DNA of 64,000 nt from CAZGAH01 sp964523295 (GTDB lineage Bacteria; Desulfobacterota; Desulfovibrionia; Desulfovibrionales; Desulfovibrionaceae): assembly GCA_964523295.1 (NCBI GenBank), contig CAZGAH010000002.1, forward strand, positions 62,001-126,000, given 5' to 3'. Made by a program: the position numbers and the translations under genes. How positions within the stretch are numbered: position 1 is the stretch's first letter; each line of letters starts with the position of its first letter. This document shows, in pieces, positions 17,319 to 28,100 of the stretch. The notes beneath the pieces are model-generated. The model saw only the letters and a list, made by a program, of their open reading frames with translations. It did not search any database and had not been told where the DNA came from.

Positions 17319-17996
17319 TCATTTCATCTTCCTGACGCGCTGCAGCAGTTCCAGCCCGGGTTGGCTGTCGGGGTGGTGCTGCAGCAGCAGTGTCAGCTGT
17401 TCCAAGGACTTGGCCTTTTGTCCCTGCTTTTCGTACAATGCCGCGAGGTTGAAGCGGGCGTCCTCGTGCGCCGGATCCAGGGCCACCGTGGTCAGCAGTT
17501 CTTTTTCGGCCCCGGGAAGGTTGGACTGGCTCAGGGCGAGCATGGCCAGGCCGAAATGGGCCTCCGCGTCGCGGGGATTGGTCGTGAGCGCCTTCTGAAA
17601 CGTCGCGTCGGCCTTGGCCGGGTTTCCGGTTTCTGCGTAGGCCATGCCCAGGTTGAAGTACAGATCGCTTTTGGTATAGCCGTCGGCCAGAGCCTGTTCG
17701 TACAAGGCGATTTCCCTCTGGCGTTCGTTGCGCAGGCCAAAGGCGTAGCCCAGATGATAGCGGGCCAGGGCGTTGCCGGGATCGCGGGCGAGCAGCGCCT
17801 CGTGCAGGCTTATGGCCCGGTCGAGGTCGTTGTCCTGCAAGGCCTTGTCCGCCGCCTCGTCGCAGCGCCATTCTGCCGGTTTTGCGGGTGCGACCTGGAC
17901 GTTTCTGGCGCAGCCCGGCAGGAGCGCCGCGACAAGCAAGAGGGCCAGGAGCACGGCGCGAGCGCGCGCCTGGCGAGCGAGAAAGCAGGGGGACAT
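17319..17996 (-). CDS. TPR-repeat lipoprotein
   Basis: A 225-residue exported protein. The signal peptide ends in a lipobox (LLPGC, Cys at about residue 28). The rest consists of about five tetratricopeptide repeats (for example ALARYHLGYAFGL and SDLYFNLGMAYAE), which bind other proteins. The start is supported by GGAG 8 bases upstream. It lies downstream of glgP on the same strand, 59 bases away. The partner is unknown. Confidence 0.75.
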   Translation of the reverse strand: MSPCFLARQARARAVLLALLLVAALLPGCARNVQVAPAKPAEWRCDEAADKALQDNDLDRAISLHEALLARDPGNALARYHLGYAFGLRNERQREIALYEQALADGYTKSDLYFNLGMAYAETGNPAKADATFQKALTTNPRDAEAHFGLAMLALSQSNLPGAEKELLTTVALDPAHEDARFNLAALYEKQGQKAKSLEQLTLLLQHHPDSQPGLELLQRVRKMK

Positions 17997-18055
17997 ACGT
18001 TGTCTCCGTTCGCCCGGGCCGTCAGTGCCGCGGGCTCGGTGCCGAATGGTCCAGG

Positions 18056-20632
18056 CTATGATTCCTGTGGGGCCCAGCAGATCAGCCCCAGCGAATGCGG
18101 ATCGAGCAGGAGCGGATGGTTGGGCGCGATGCGCACGGTGAAGCCGAAACGGCCGGCCTCGAACGGGACGGTCTCGCCCTGGAAATGCTGCCAGCCGTCA
18201 ACGGTGCTCCCGGTGGGCTTCATCTCCATGGTCCGCCGCTGGACGAACGCCCCCTCGTTATCCAAGGGGCCGCAATAGATTTCGACCCGGATGTCCGCTG
18301 GCCGGATGCCGTCCAGAAAGACGTCCGCCTCGACCGGCAGGCGTTCCCCGGCGATGATCTGCTTGCCCGGATGCGCCTGGACGTTGCGGATACGGATCTG
18401 GTTCCATTTGGTCATGATGTCCATACGCCAGGCGGCCAGCTCCTTAGCCGGGGTGAAGTTGTCGCGCATGAGGCGGTTGAAGTTCTCGTAGGCCGGCAGA
18501 TAGGCGTTGCGGGCGTAGTCTTCCACCATGCGGTGGGAGTTGTAGACAGGGACGAGCTCCTTGAGCGCGAGCTTCATCTTGCGGATCCAGTTGCGGGGCA
18601 AGCCACCGGGTCCGCGGTCGTAAAATTCGGGTATGATTTCATTTTCCAGGATATTGTACAGGGTCTGGCTCTCCACGAAGTCCTGATAGGCCGCATCTTC
18701 GTACTCTTCGCCCAGCCCCACTGCCCAGCCGACGCTGTTGTCCGGGCGGTAGGCCTCGGCCCACCAGCCGTCTGGCGTGCTCACATTGAGCACGCCGTTG
18801 ACCATGGCCTTCATGCCGCTGGTGCCGCAGGCCTCGAGCGGGCGGCGCGGGGTATTCAGCCAGACGTCGCAGCCCTGCACGAGGTTTTGGGCGATATCCA
18901 TGTCGTAGTCTTCCAGGAAGATCATTTTGTAGCGGCACTCTTCGGAGCGGAAGAACTGGATGAGGTCCTGGATGAGCTTCTTGCCCTCGTTGTCCTGGGG
19001 GTGCGCCTTGCCGGCAAAGATGAACTGCACGGGCCGGGACTTGTTCGAGAGGATGCGCAGCAGCCGCTCCTTGTCCTGGAGCAGCAGCGCCGCGCGCTTG
19101 TAGGTGGCGAAGCGCCGGGCGAACCCGATGGTCATGGCGTCCGGGTCCAGCACCTCCGTGGCAATTTCCAGGGCCTTGCGCCGCACGCCTTTAGCCAGCA
19201 GCTGCCGGTGCAGCCGAAAGCGGACGAAATCGACGAGCCGCGCGCGCAAACGTTCGTGCGTGCGCCAGAGTTCGGCCTCGGAAATGGTTTCGGCCAGGGC
19301 CCAGACCCGCTTGCAGTCCGGATCCTCGCGCCAGTTACTGCCCAGGTAGCGATCCAGCAGCAACGCGATGTCCGGCGCCACCCAGCTCGAGGTGTGGACG
19401 CCGTTGGTAATGGCCCCGATGGGCACGTCCTCGAGCGGATACTGCGGCCAGACCCGGCGCCACATGGCGCGCGATACCCGGCCATGCAGCTCGCTGACGC
19501 CGTTGTTGAAGCGCGAGAGCTTGAGCGCGAGCACCGTCATGCAGAAGGATTCGTTGTCGTCGCGCGGGTCCTCCCGGCCCAGGGCGAGCAGCACCTTGAA
19601 CGCCAGGCCCATTTCACGGGCATAGCCTTCGAAATAGCGTGCCATGAGATCGGGCGGGAAACGGTCGTTGCCCGCGGGGACAGGGGTGTGCGTGGTGAAA
19701 ATGCTCGTCGACGCGGTCAGCTCCATGGCCGCTTCAAAGGGCAGGCCATGCTCGGTCATGAATACGCGGATGCGCTCCAGGCCGGCAAAGGCCGAATGCC
19801 CCTCGTTCATGTGGATGACCTTGGGGTCGAGATTGAGCGCACGCAGTGCCTTGACCCCCCCCACGCCCAGCAGTATCTCCTGCCAGATGCGCATTTCCAG
19901 CCCGCCGCCGTACAGTCGCGAGGTGATCTGTTTGAAATGCGCCGGGTTGTCGGCCACGTTGGTGTCCAGCAAGTACAACTTCACGCGTCCGGCCACGGCC
20001 TCCCAGATCTGGGCCTTGAGCCGCTGGCCCTGCAGGTCGAGCGTGATACACAGCGGCTCGCCGGCTGCGTCGCGCGTCAGTTTCAGCGGCATTTGTTCGA
20101 AATCGTAGACAGGGTAGCGTTCCTGCTGCCAGCCGTCGGGCGTAAGGTACTGGCGGAAATACCCTTGCTGGTAGCACAGGCCCACGCCGACGAGCGGGAT
20201 ATTCAGGTCGCTGGCCGATTTGAGATGATCGCCGGCCAGAATACCCAGGCCGCCGGAATAGATGGTCAGACAGAGGCTCAGGCCATATTCCAGGCTGAAA
20301 TAGGCCACCACCGGTTTTCCGGCGTTCGCCCCGGAGAAGACGATCGGAGAGGTCTTTTTGCTGACATAGTGCTTCAGGCTGTTGCGCGCCTCGCGCAGCC
20401 TGTCCAGGTACAGCTCGTCGCTGGCCAGCTCTTCCAGCCGTTGCTGCGGCACGTGATTGAGAAACCAGACCGGGTTTTTATAACTCTCGCGCCAGAGACG
20501 CGGATCGATCTGGGCGAAAATATCTTCGATAGCGCTGTTCCAGCTGAACCAGTAATTGTAGGCCATATCCCACAATGGTTCCAGCTTGACGGGCAACTTG
20601 GGTACAACGCTGTAGACTCGCAACGGCTGCAT
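18056..20632 (-). CDS. glgP: alpha-glucan (glycogen) phosphorylase
   Basis: An 858-residue GT35 enzyme of the alpha-glucan family phosphorylase type (the longer form with an N-terminal domain of about 100 residues). It releases glucose-1-phosphate from glycogen in the cytoplasm. The pyridoxal-phosphate site EACGTSGMKAMVNG is present (Lys about residue 608), as are YSGGLGILAGDHLKSASD and the ITNGVHTSSWV region. GAGGAG lies 5 bases before ATG 20632. It works against GlgB, encoded at 6.1-8.1 kb. Confidence 0.93.
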   Translation of the reverse strand: MQPLRVYSVVPKLPVKLEPLWDMAYNYWFSWNSAIEDIFAQIDPRLWRESYKNPVWFLNHVPQQRLEELASDELYLDRLREARNSLKHYVSKKTSPIVFSGANAGKPVVAYFSLEYGLSLCLTIYSGGLGILAGDHLKSASDLNIPLVGVGLCYQQGYFRQYLTPDGWQQERYPVYDFEQMPLKLTRDAAGEPLCITLDLQGQRLKAQIWEAVAGRVKLYLLDTNVADNPAHFKQITSRLYGGGLEMRIWQEILLGVGGVKALRALNLDPKVIHMNEGHSAFAGLERIRVFMTEHGLPFEAAMELTASTSIFTTHTPVPAGNDRFPPDLMARYFEGYAREMGLAFKVLLALGREDPRDDNESFCMTVLALKLSRFNNGVSELHGRVSRAMWRRVWPQYPLEDVPIGAITNGVHTSSWVAPDIALLLDRYLGSNWREDPDCKRVWALAETISEAELWRTHERLRARLVDFVRFRLHRQLLAKGVRRKALEIATEVLDPDAMTIGFARRFATYKRAALLLQDKERLLRILSNKSRPVQFIFAGKAHPQDNEGKKLIQDLIQFFRSEECRYKMIFLEDYDMDIAQNLVQGCDVWLNTPRRPLEACGTSGMKAMVNGVLNVSTPDGWWAEAYRPDNSVGWAVGLGEEYEDAAYQDFVESQTLYNILENEIIPEFYDRGPGGLPRNWIRKMKLALKELVPVYNSHRMVEDYARNAYLPAYENFNRLMRDNFTPAKELAAWRMDIMTKWNQIRIRNVQAHPGKQIIAGERLPVEADVFLDGIRPADIRVEIYCGPLDNEGAFVQRRTMEMKPTGSTVDGWQHFQGETVPFEAGRFGFTVRIAPNHPLLLDPHSLGLICWAPQES

Positions 20633-21210
20633 ACATGCTCCTCACGTTCAGTTTCCTGAAACAGGCTTTTATCAGACAGGCCCCCCAGGACGGCGTCCTG
20701 TACGCTCGGACGTATTTTGCCCTGTCAAGGGGAGAATTGCAAGCTGTTGGACGCCCCGGGATCAAACTGTTAACAGGTGGCGGGAACAGCGGGCAGTCAA
20801 CATACCAGCCTGCCGAAGCCGATAATCACTGAAGACAGGCTTGGGCGCGATGATATGAATATTCAGGCGAAGCGGTGGAAAAACACTATCAGCAGACCTG
20901 AAATATAAAAAAAAATTTGCAAAAACGCTTCAAGAAAAGCGCTCCAGAGGATACATTACAACGTCTTCGTTTACAAAAGAGGCTCATGAATTTGCCATGT
21001 CGATAGACAGCAAGATTATTTTGATTGATGGCGAACGCCTGGCTGAATTGATTATCGAGCACGTTGTTGGTGTCAGCGTCGTGTAGACATTTCAGATAAA
21101 AACAGTCGATAGTGATTATTGTGAAGAGTAGCCTTACAGTATCGTTTTCATCATTTCTTGCCAAGGAGGAAAAACCCGGATTTTTTTTATCGGGGTCGGT
21201 TTCTGAATAC
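20633..21210. other. intergenic region upstream of glgP
   Basis: About 578 bases between the glgP start and the stop of the Fic gene, AT-richer than its surroundings (for example 20900-20930). It holds a near-continuous 15-base inverted repeat CAGGACG-g-CGTCCTG at 20686-20700, 54 bases upstream of glgP, which could be an operator. A TTGACA reads leftward at 20728-20723 without a good -10. No credible gene is seen. Confidence 0.4.
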
Positions 21211-22311
21211 CTATTCAACCAATGAATACCACGTACTCCGCCCCCCAGCCGCCGCTTTCCTGAGAATGTTTCGCTGGACAAGGCTATCAATATCGCGCCC
21301 CGCGGTATCTTGCGAGCATTTTGCTATCCTGGCCCATTTGGAGGTGGTGAGGTGGCCTTCGAAGTTGTCGAGCAAGAGGTTGAGTAGCTTGTGTTGGCGC
21401 TCGTTGAAGATTTCTCCGGCATAGCGCTCCCAAAATCGCGCTTTTCTGACTACATCGGCCAGTACGGTTTCTGTCCCGTTCAAGGCGTTGTCCATACACT
21501 CCAGAAACCAGTCAAAATACTCCGTGATGTCAAGGTCGCTGTTCTGCGCCGCTTCGAGACGGGCGTAGTAGTTATCCTGATCCTTCCTGATTTGCGTCGA
21601 CATGCTGTAAAAACGCTGCGGGCTGTGCTCCGAGCGCGCGAGCAGCATATCGACAAGAGCCCTGCCGATGCGGCCATTGCCGTCTTCAAAGGGATGGAGG
21701 GTCTCAAACCACAGATGCGCTTGTGCCGCGCGTAACACAGGATCGACACTGTTTTCCTCGCTGTTGCACCAATCGAGAAAAACCTTCATTTCCTTTTCGA
21801 CCCGCTCCGCCGCCGGGGCCTCAAAATGCACGCGCTCGCGACCAATTGCGCCCGAAACAACCTGCATCGGCCCCGATGCCGCCGTACGCCACGCGCCTAC
21901 GGTAATTCTGCGCAGGCCGCTATACCCGGTCGGGAAAAGCGCTGCCTGCCAGCCGCACAAGCGCTCGCGTGTCAGCGGCTGGTCACAGTTCTGCGTTGCG
22001 TCGAGAATCATGTCCACGACGCCCTCGGTATGCCGATCCGCTGGCTTGAGCCCGCCACTCTCCAGGCCCAGACGTCGGGCGAGCGACGAACGCACCTGCT
22101 CCCGATCCAGAATCGCGCCCTCGATCTCGCTGGATGTGATGGCCTCCTCGGTCAGGGTGCGGAGCGTCGCCTCGTCGCGCAATGTGACGCCGGCGTTCTC
22201 CAAACGTCCCAGCAACCGGCCCTGCCGATGCCGCACGGCAGCAAGCTTTCGGACCAGCCGCCGCGCATCCCACCGGAATCGTGGCCAATCGGCTCGCTCA
22301 TGGATATACAC
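21211..22311 (-). CDS. Fic-family protein (DUF4172-type N-terminus, C-terminal winged helix)
   Basis: A 366-residue Fic protein, probably an AMP-transferase acting on a protein. The N-terminus (YIHERADWPRFRWD) matches the DUF4172 type. An inhibitory helix SSEIEG (S/TxxxE motif) lies around residue 65, then the Fic core HPFEDGNGRIGR at about residue 200. The C-terminus looks like a winged-helix domain. I chose GTG 22311, with GGAG 11 bases upstream; an open frame continues upstream but lacks conserved sequence. A large inverted repeat lies 20 bases upstream, suggesting autoregulation. The target protein is unknown. Confidence 0.82.
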   Translation of the reverse strand: MYIHERADWPRFRWDARRLVRKLAAVRHRQGRLLGRLENAGVTLRDEATLRTLTEEAITSSEIEGAILDREQVRSSLARRLGLESGGLKPADRHTEGVVDMILDATQNCDQPLTRERLCGWQAALFPTGYSGLRRITVGAWRTAASGPMQVVSGAIGRERVHFEAPAAERVEKEMKVFLDWCNSEENSVDPVLRAAQAHLWFETLHPFEDGNGRIGRALVDMLLARSEHSPQRFYSMSTQIRKDQDNYYARLEAAQNSDLDITEYFDWFLECMDNALNGTETVLADVVRKARFWERYAGEIFNERQHKLLNLLLDNFEGHLTTSKWARIAKCSQDTAGRDIDSLVQRNILRKAAAGGRSTWYSLVE

Positions 22312-22317
22312 CGCTAC

Positions 22318-22364
22318 AATCTCCGCACTCTTTGCGAAGATTATGGCCCCTAATCTCCGCAAAG
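22318..22364 (-). promoter_or_regulatory. operator-like inverted repeat upstream of the Fic gene
   Basis: CTTTGCGAAGATTA (22330-22343) and TAATCTCCGCAAAG (22351-22364) are complementary over 14 bases with one mismatch, spaced by 7. A third partial copy, AATCTCCGCA, lies at 22319-22328 in the same orientation as the right arm, 33 bases away (about three helical turns). The third copy overlaps the Fic Shine-Dalgarno sequence. A repressor bound here could block both transcription and translation start. Confidence 0.65.
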
Positions 22365-22524
22365 GCAACAGCAAGGCACGACCTGAAGGTCTGGACCGGG
22401 GCTCGTCCCGCCGCGCTACCTGCTTGCCATTCGCATCACCAGGCCCTTGCCGGGCAGGGAGAAAACCCGGGCCGGAGCCCAGCGCAGGCTGGATTTCCCG
22501 GCCCTCCCGTGCTAAGGCCCGTCC

Positions 22525-25149
22525 ATGAGCGTATGGGATTCCATCCGGAAGTTTTTTGGCCGCGACGCACCGGCGCATTCAGCCGAGCGCGTCGAGTATT
22601 TGCGCGCGGACTTCAAGAAACGCTACCATCATTTCAAGCTGTTGCTCACGGCGAACAACACCGCGCTGGATCGCATGGCCGAGATCGAAGAGGCGTTGCG
22701 CGGGCTAAAACCCTTTGGCATGAGTTTCGTCCGCTCGCGCTGCACCGCCGTGGCGACCAACGTCTACCAGATTGCCAGGCACCTGGACCAGCTCCGGCCG
22801 GACAAGTACGCGGCGCTTCTTCCCCGGTTCAAGGAGATTCATGCCCGGATCAACGCGATCGTGTCGCCCGATCTGCCACCGGATCCCGGCCCCCTGGTCT
22901 ACGATCTGCGCGAAATCGATACGACGCTCATCGACCAGGTCGGCGGCAAGATGGCGCACCTGGGCAACATCGTCAAAAACCTGCTGCTCGACGTGCCGGA
23001 CGGGTTTGCGATCACCGCGCGGGCCTATCGCCGCTTCATCGAATACAACGACTTGCAGGCTGAGCTTAATCGACGGCTCCAGGCCGCGGAAATCGGCGAC
23101 AACCTCGAGGCGCTCATGACGCTCGCGACCTCGCTGCAGTCGCTCATCCTGGAGTCCCGGCTTCCGCCCGAGCTTGAGAACGACATCGGCGAGCACTACC
23201 GCCGGCTGCAGGAGCGCACCAGGCCGGACGTGCGCGTGGCCATGCGCTCCAGCTCGCTCGGCGAGGATTTGCCCGGGGCGACCTCTGCCGGTCAGTATCT
23301 CACGCTGCTCAACGTGGACGGCAACACCATCATCCAGGCCTACAAGCAGGTACTGGCCAGCAAGTATTCGGTCCACGCCATGGCCTATCGCTTTGCCCGG
23401 GGCATCCGCGACTTCGACGTTCCCATGTGCGTCGGCTGCATGCGCATGGTCGAGGCCCGGGCCGGCGGGGTCATGTATTCCCGCAATCCGCTGAATATCC
23501 GCGAGCGCGTGGTCATCATCAACGCGGTGCCCGGGCTCGCGACCGCCGTGGTCGACGGCAGCGAGCCGACCGATTGCTTTCTCGTCAGCCGGCAGGAGCC
23601 GATCCGGCTGCTCAAGGCGACCATTCCGTCCAAGCGACGACGCTGGACCTGCGCCGACGCCGGCGGGATTACCGGCGAGGCACTGTCGGACGAGGAGCTC
23701 GACGCCGCGTCCATCACCGAGGAGCAGGCCCTGGACCTGGGACGCACGGCCATCGCGCTCGAGGCGTTTTACGGACAGCCTCAGGATATAGAATGGGCCA
23801 TCGAGCCCGACGGACGCATCGTGCTGTTGCAGTGCCGACCCTTGCAGGCCGTTCCCGACTTTCTGACGCCCCCGGAGGCGAAGGACGTCGCTTCGGAACC
23901 GGTCTTATCAGAAATGACCGGCGCCGGCGCGGGGGCGCCGTTGCTCCAGGGCGGCGCCACGGCCAGCCCCGGCGTGGGAGCGGGGCCGGTCAGGGTACTG
24001 CGACGCGAGGCCGACGTCCTGTCCTTTCCGCAAGGGGCGGTGCTCGTCGCGGCCCAGGCCCTGCCCATCTGGGCCTCGCTGCTCGGCCGGGCCGCAGCGG
24101 TGGTCACCGAACACGGCAGCCTGACCGGCCATCTGGCCGACGTGGCCAGGGAATTCGGCGTGCCCGCCCTGTTCGGCGTGCCGGAGGCCCTGACTCTCCT
24201 CGAGAATGGGCGAATAGTCACGGTAGACGCGGACGCGCGCGCCGTTCACGACGGCCGCAACGACTTTCTGCTCAAGCGAGCCGTAAAGCCCAGGAACCTG
24301 CTGCCAGGCAGCCCGGTCTACGCCACGCTCAAGGACGCGGCCGCGCACATCCTGCCTCTGCGCCTGCTCGATCCGGACAGCCCGGACTTCAAGCCCCAGC
24401 AGTGCGCGACCTTTCACGACATCACGCGCTTTTGCCACGAGCACCGGTTTCCCGAGCGTTCGAGCAAGCAGCTGTACATCAACGCGCCCATGCAGTTCTG
24501 GATCATCGACCTGGACGACGGGTTTGCCGAAGGGGCCGGTCAGGATCCCCACTTCGTCCAGCTGCATGAAATTGTCTCAGCGCCCATGCTCGCGCTGTGG
24601 AAGGGCATGGTGGCCATTCCCTGGGCGGGGCCGCCGCCCATGAACACGCGCGGCTTCATGTCCGTGCTCATCGAGGCCTCCAGCAATCCCAACCTGGACC
24701 CGGCCATGCCCACGCACTACACCGCGCGCAACTACTTCATGATCTCGCGCAATTTCTGTTCGCTGCAATCCCGCTTCGGCTTTCATTTCTGCTCGGTGGA
24801 GGCCCTGGTCAGCGAGCGCAGCCCCGAGAACTACGCCACGTTCAAGTTCCAGGGCGGCGCGGCCAACCTGGAGCGCCGCATCTTCCGGGCCAGGCTCGTG
24901 GCGGAAATCCTCGAAGAGTACGACTTTCGGGTGGAAGTACGCGAAGACTCCTCCTTCGCCCGCATCGAAGGCCGGGAACTGCCGTATATGGAAGAACGGC
25001 TGCTCATCCTGGGCTACCTGATCATGCATACGCGCCAGCTCGATATGGTCATGGCCGACCGGGCCGCGTTTCGCCGCCACGCGGAAAAAATCCGCCTTGA
25101 CATCGCCAAACTCCTGGAAAACAGCCCCTCGTCCCCGCAAACCCCCTGA
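22525..25149 (+). CDS. PEP/pyruvate-binding (PEP-synthase-like) protein
   Basis: An 874-residue protein related to phosphoenolpyruvate synthase / pyruvate phosphate dikinase. A helical N-terminal domain of about 130 residues is followed by the PPDK nucleotide-binding region (about 135-440, with GGKMAHLGNI, VAMRSSSLGEDLPGATSAGQY and EWAIEPDGRIVLLQCRP). The phosphohistidine 'mobile' domain comes next (about 480-565), with VTEHGSLTGHLADVAREFGVPAL. The C-terminal 300 residues do not look like the PEP-binding barrel, so it is not a standard PEP synthase and its true substrate is unknown. The helicase gene follows after 15 bases. Confidence 0.75.
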   Translation: MSVWDSIRKFFGRDAPAHSAERVEYLRADFKKRYHHFKLLLTANNTALDRMAEIEEALRGLKPFGMSFVRSRCTAVATNVYQIARHLDQLRPDKYAALLPRFKEIHARINAIVSPDLPPDPGPLVYDLREIDTTLIDQVGGKMAHLGNIVKNLLLDVPDGFAITARAYRRFIEYNDLQAELNRRLQAAEIGDNLEALMTLATSLQSLILESRLPPELENDIGEHYRRLQERTRPDVRVAMRSSSLGEDLPGATSAGQYLTLLNVDGNTIIQAYKQVLASKYSVHAMAYRFARGIRDFDVPMCVGCMRMVEARAGGVMYSRNPLNIRERVVIINAVPGLATAVVDGSEPTDCFLVSRQEPIRLLKATIPSKRRRWTCADAGGITGEALSDEELDAASITEEQALDLGRTAIALEAFYGQPQDIEWAIEPDGRIVLLQCRPLQAVPDFLTPPEAKDVASEPVLSEMTGAGAGAPLLQGGATASPGVGAGPVRVLRREADVLSFPQGAVLVAAQALPIWASLLGRAAAVVTEHGSLTGHLADVAREFGVPALFGVPEALTLLENGRIVTVDADARAVHDGRNDFLLKRAVKPRNLLPGSPVYATLKDAAAHILPLRLLDPDSPDFKPQQCATFHDITRFCHEHRFPERSSKQLYINAPMQFWIIDLDDGFAEGAGQDPHFVQLHEIVSAPMLALWKGMVAIPWAGPPPMNTRGFMSVLIEASSNPNLDPAMPTHYTARNYFMISRNFCSLQSRFGFHFCSVEALVSERSPENYATFKFQGGAANLERRIFRARLVAEILEEYDFRVEVREDSSFARIEGRELPYMEERLLILGYLIMHTRQLDMVMADRAAFRRHAEKIRLDIAKLLENSPSSPQTP

Positions 25150-25164
25150 CCGCGAGCCGTTGTC

Positions 25165-28100
25165 ATGAAGAAAGCCTCTCCTGCCGAACTGTGGACCATG
25201 TACACGCAGCTGCCCGAGCCAGCCCGGCTGGTGCTGCAACTCAAAGCCCTGGTCTGGCCAGTGGACTTGCAGAACCTGTTCCTCGATGCGCTCACCGCAG
25301 CCGGCGGCCGCGACACCGGCGGCAAACCCTGGCGACAACTCACCCTGACCAACTTCTGTGGTCAGCTCAAAACCAAAGGTTTGCTTGACAGCAAATCCGG
25401 GATCGCCCCCTCCCTGCTCCATCGGGTGGCCGTGGACGCCGTCGCGGGCAAGAACGGAAAACGGCTGGTCGAGAGCATCAAGGCGACATATCCGACCGGG
25501 CGACTCTCCATGTCCTGGGACGGCGCGCACGCAGACTCTCCTTATCTCCTCCGGATACGCCTGGCCCTGTACGCCAACGACCCGAACGAATTCAACGGGC
25601 GATACATCCCGTATCACGACTCCCGTGACTCCAGCGCCGAACCGCACTTTTTCGATACGCTTTTCCGAAAAGATCCCATCGACACGGCCTGGCTTTTCAG
25701 TCGTTCGCCGCTGATGCAGTACGCCATCTTCTTCATCAAGGTTGGCTCTCTGTTCTATTCCGGAGCGGGTACGCCGGAGCTTGACGCCCTGCTCGCGCAC
25801 TACGCCAAACGCCGCTGGGAGCCGGGTTTCGAACCCTTTCGCGTCATGCTGCATCATATCGACCTGCTGGCAGGCAATCGCGACGCACTCCAGGACTATG
25901 CCCGACGACAGAGGGAAGAGGCCGCCCGATGCAACGGCGAGGTTCCCGACGACAAGGACAGTGACGATCCATTGATCAATGCGACGGGCGTAGAGGCGTA
26001 CCTTGATTTTCTCGCCGGCCGCAACGACGCGGCAATCACCGGATTTCGCGAAGCCATTAAACGGTTGCGTAAACGCTCACGATCACGAAAAGCGATCCCG
26101 GCCCCACCGTATATCAGCATGTATCTTCTGGCCCTGCTGCGCGACAACGCTCCCGCCCAGCGCAAGGAAGTCCAGGCCCTGCTCGACATCATTAACGCAA
26201 GGGACCAGGGGAAGACGCACAACCAGTACGCCGCAGTCCAAAGCCTGCTCTGGTTTACGCAGGGCATGACCGCCAAGGCCAGGGAGCGCGTCGCGCTCGC
26301 CTTCGAAAACCTGCCGGAATCGCCGCTGAACTCGGCCTTCATCACCATGGCCACGTGCGTCATCGCGCCGGAACTGACCCGGAATGCAGAGCCGCTGCTC
26401 GAAAAACGCTTCAACCGCCTCAATGAGACCATGCCAATGCTGGCGCGCATCTACGCGGAAGTCCTTGAGCGCGCCTCTGCTACGCCCGCGCCCTATACGG
26501 CGTATCTCAGGGAGGCATGCGGCGGCGACGAAACTATCCGCTTTCTGTCCACAGTTGAGCAGCGCGACTCCTGGGAACGCGTGCTGGAGGGGCTGAACGG
26601 ACTGCTCCGGCCGGAGGGCAAAAAGGCGCCGCGCAAGGAAGGCCCGCACAAGCGGCTGGCCTGGCTGCTCGATACGGACGATCTGGACCTGAGCGTGGTC
26701 GAGCAGACCAGCAAACCCCGTCTGGGCTGGACGAGCGGCCGCCCCCTGGCGCTCAAACGCCTCTACGCGCGCGACCCCAAGCTTCCGTTCACCGAGCACG
26801 ACAGCAAGGTGTTGCCGGCGCTGCGCAAGGAGTACTCGACCTGGGGCTGGAGGCGGGTGGAGACCTTTGTCTTCAACCTGAGCAAGGCCTTGCCGCTGCT
26901 GGTCGGGCACCCGTGCATTCTCGACGCGCTGACGCAGCAACCTATCGAGCTTGTCAGTCATACGGTGGAAGTCGTCGTCAAGGAAGAGGCGAAAGGCTAT
27001 CGCTTGTCGCTTTCGCACCTGCCCGCGGAGGGGGAGGTGATTCTGGAGGCGGAGACCCCGACCCGTTTCCGCGTTATCGAATACGCGCCGCAGCTCACCG
27101 CGCTCCAGGAACTGCTCGGCGCCAAGGGTACGGTTGTCCCGCCCCAGGCTCGGGAGCGGGTGCTCGAACTGATCAGGGAGGAGGGGTCGCTACTACCGAT
27201 ACGGGCGGAAGTCGCCGAGGCCGATGTCGCCGTCCAGGACGGACTGACGACACCGATCATGCAGCTTCAGCCCCTCGGACAGGGGCTCAAGGCCACGCTG
27301 GCCGTACGCCCCTTCGGCAAGGACGGCCCCTGCTACGTTCCGGGGATGGGCGCCGAGGCGGTCCTGGCCGTGATGGACGGTCAGAGCCGGCGTGCCAGAC
27401 GCGACTTCAAGCAGGAACGCGCCGCCGCGAAGCTCGTCGTCCAGTCCTGCCCGACGCTGCTGCGCCTGGGAGGAAGCCGCGAGTGGGACATCGACGACAT
27501 TGAATCCAGCCTGGAACTGCTGCTCGAGTTACAGAACTGCCCGAAGCCGGTCGTTCTGGAGTGGCCCGAAGGGGTATCCTACGCGGTCAGCCCGCCTGCG
27601 GGAAGCTCGTCGCTGTCCCTGACGCTGCGCAAGTCGCGGGACTGGCTGCAGATCGATGGAAAGATACGCGTCGACGAGTCGCTCGTGGTCAGCATCCAGG
27701 ATCTGCTCAAAAATATCGACAAGAGCGTCGGGCAGTTCGTTCCGCTGGGAGAGGGCCGCTTCCTGGCCCTGACGCGGGAGCTCCAACGCCAGCTCTCCCG
27801 CCTGGCCCTGCTCTCCGAGCCGGCCAAGGCCGGACGCATGGTGCATACGCTCGGCGCGGCGGCGATGCTCGACCTGGTCGAGTCCGCCGGCGAGGTCGAC
27901 GCGGATCAGGCCTGGAACGAGTTGGCGGAACGCATCCGTCAGGCCGGCGAACACGCGCCCAGCGTCCCCTCCACGCTCCAGGCCCAGCTGCGCGACTATC
28001 AGGTCGAGGGCTTCACCTGGCTTTCCCGCCTGGCGCATTGGGGCGCCGGCGCCTGCCTGGCCGACGACATGGGCCTGGGCAAGACCGTGCAGACCATCGC

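Noticed and set aside
18095..20659. 854-codon open frame antisense to glgP
   Set aside because: GC-rich third positions of glgP create long antisense frames. The sense protein has all GlgP motifs; the antisense has none.
20889..21290. 133-codon minus-strand frame next to the Fic 3' end
   Set aside because: AT-rich, no motif, and it overlaps the Fic C-terminus.
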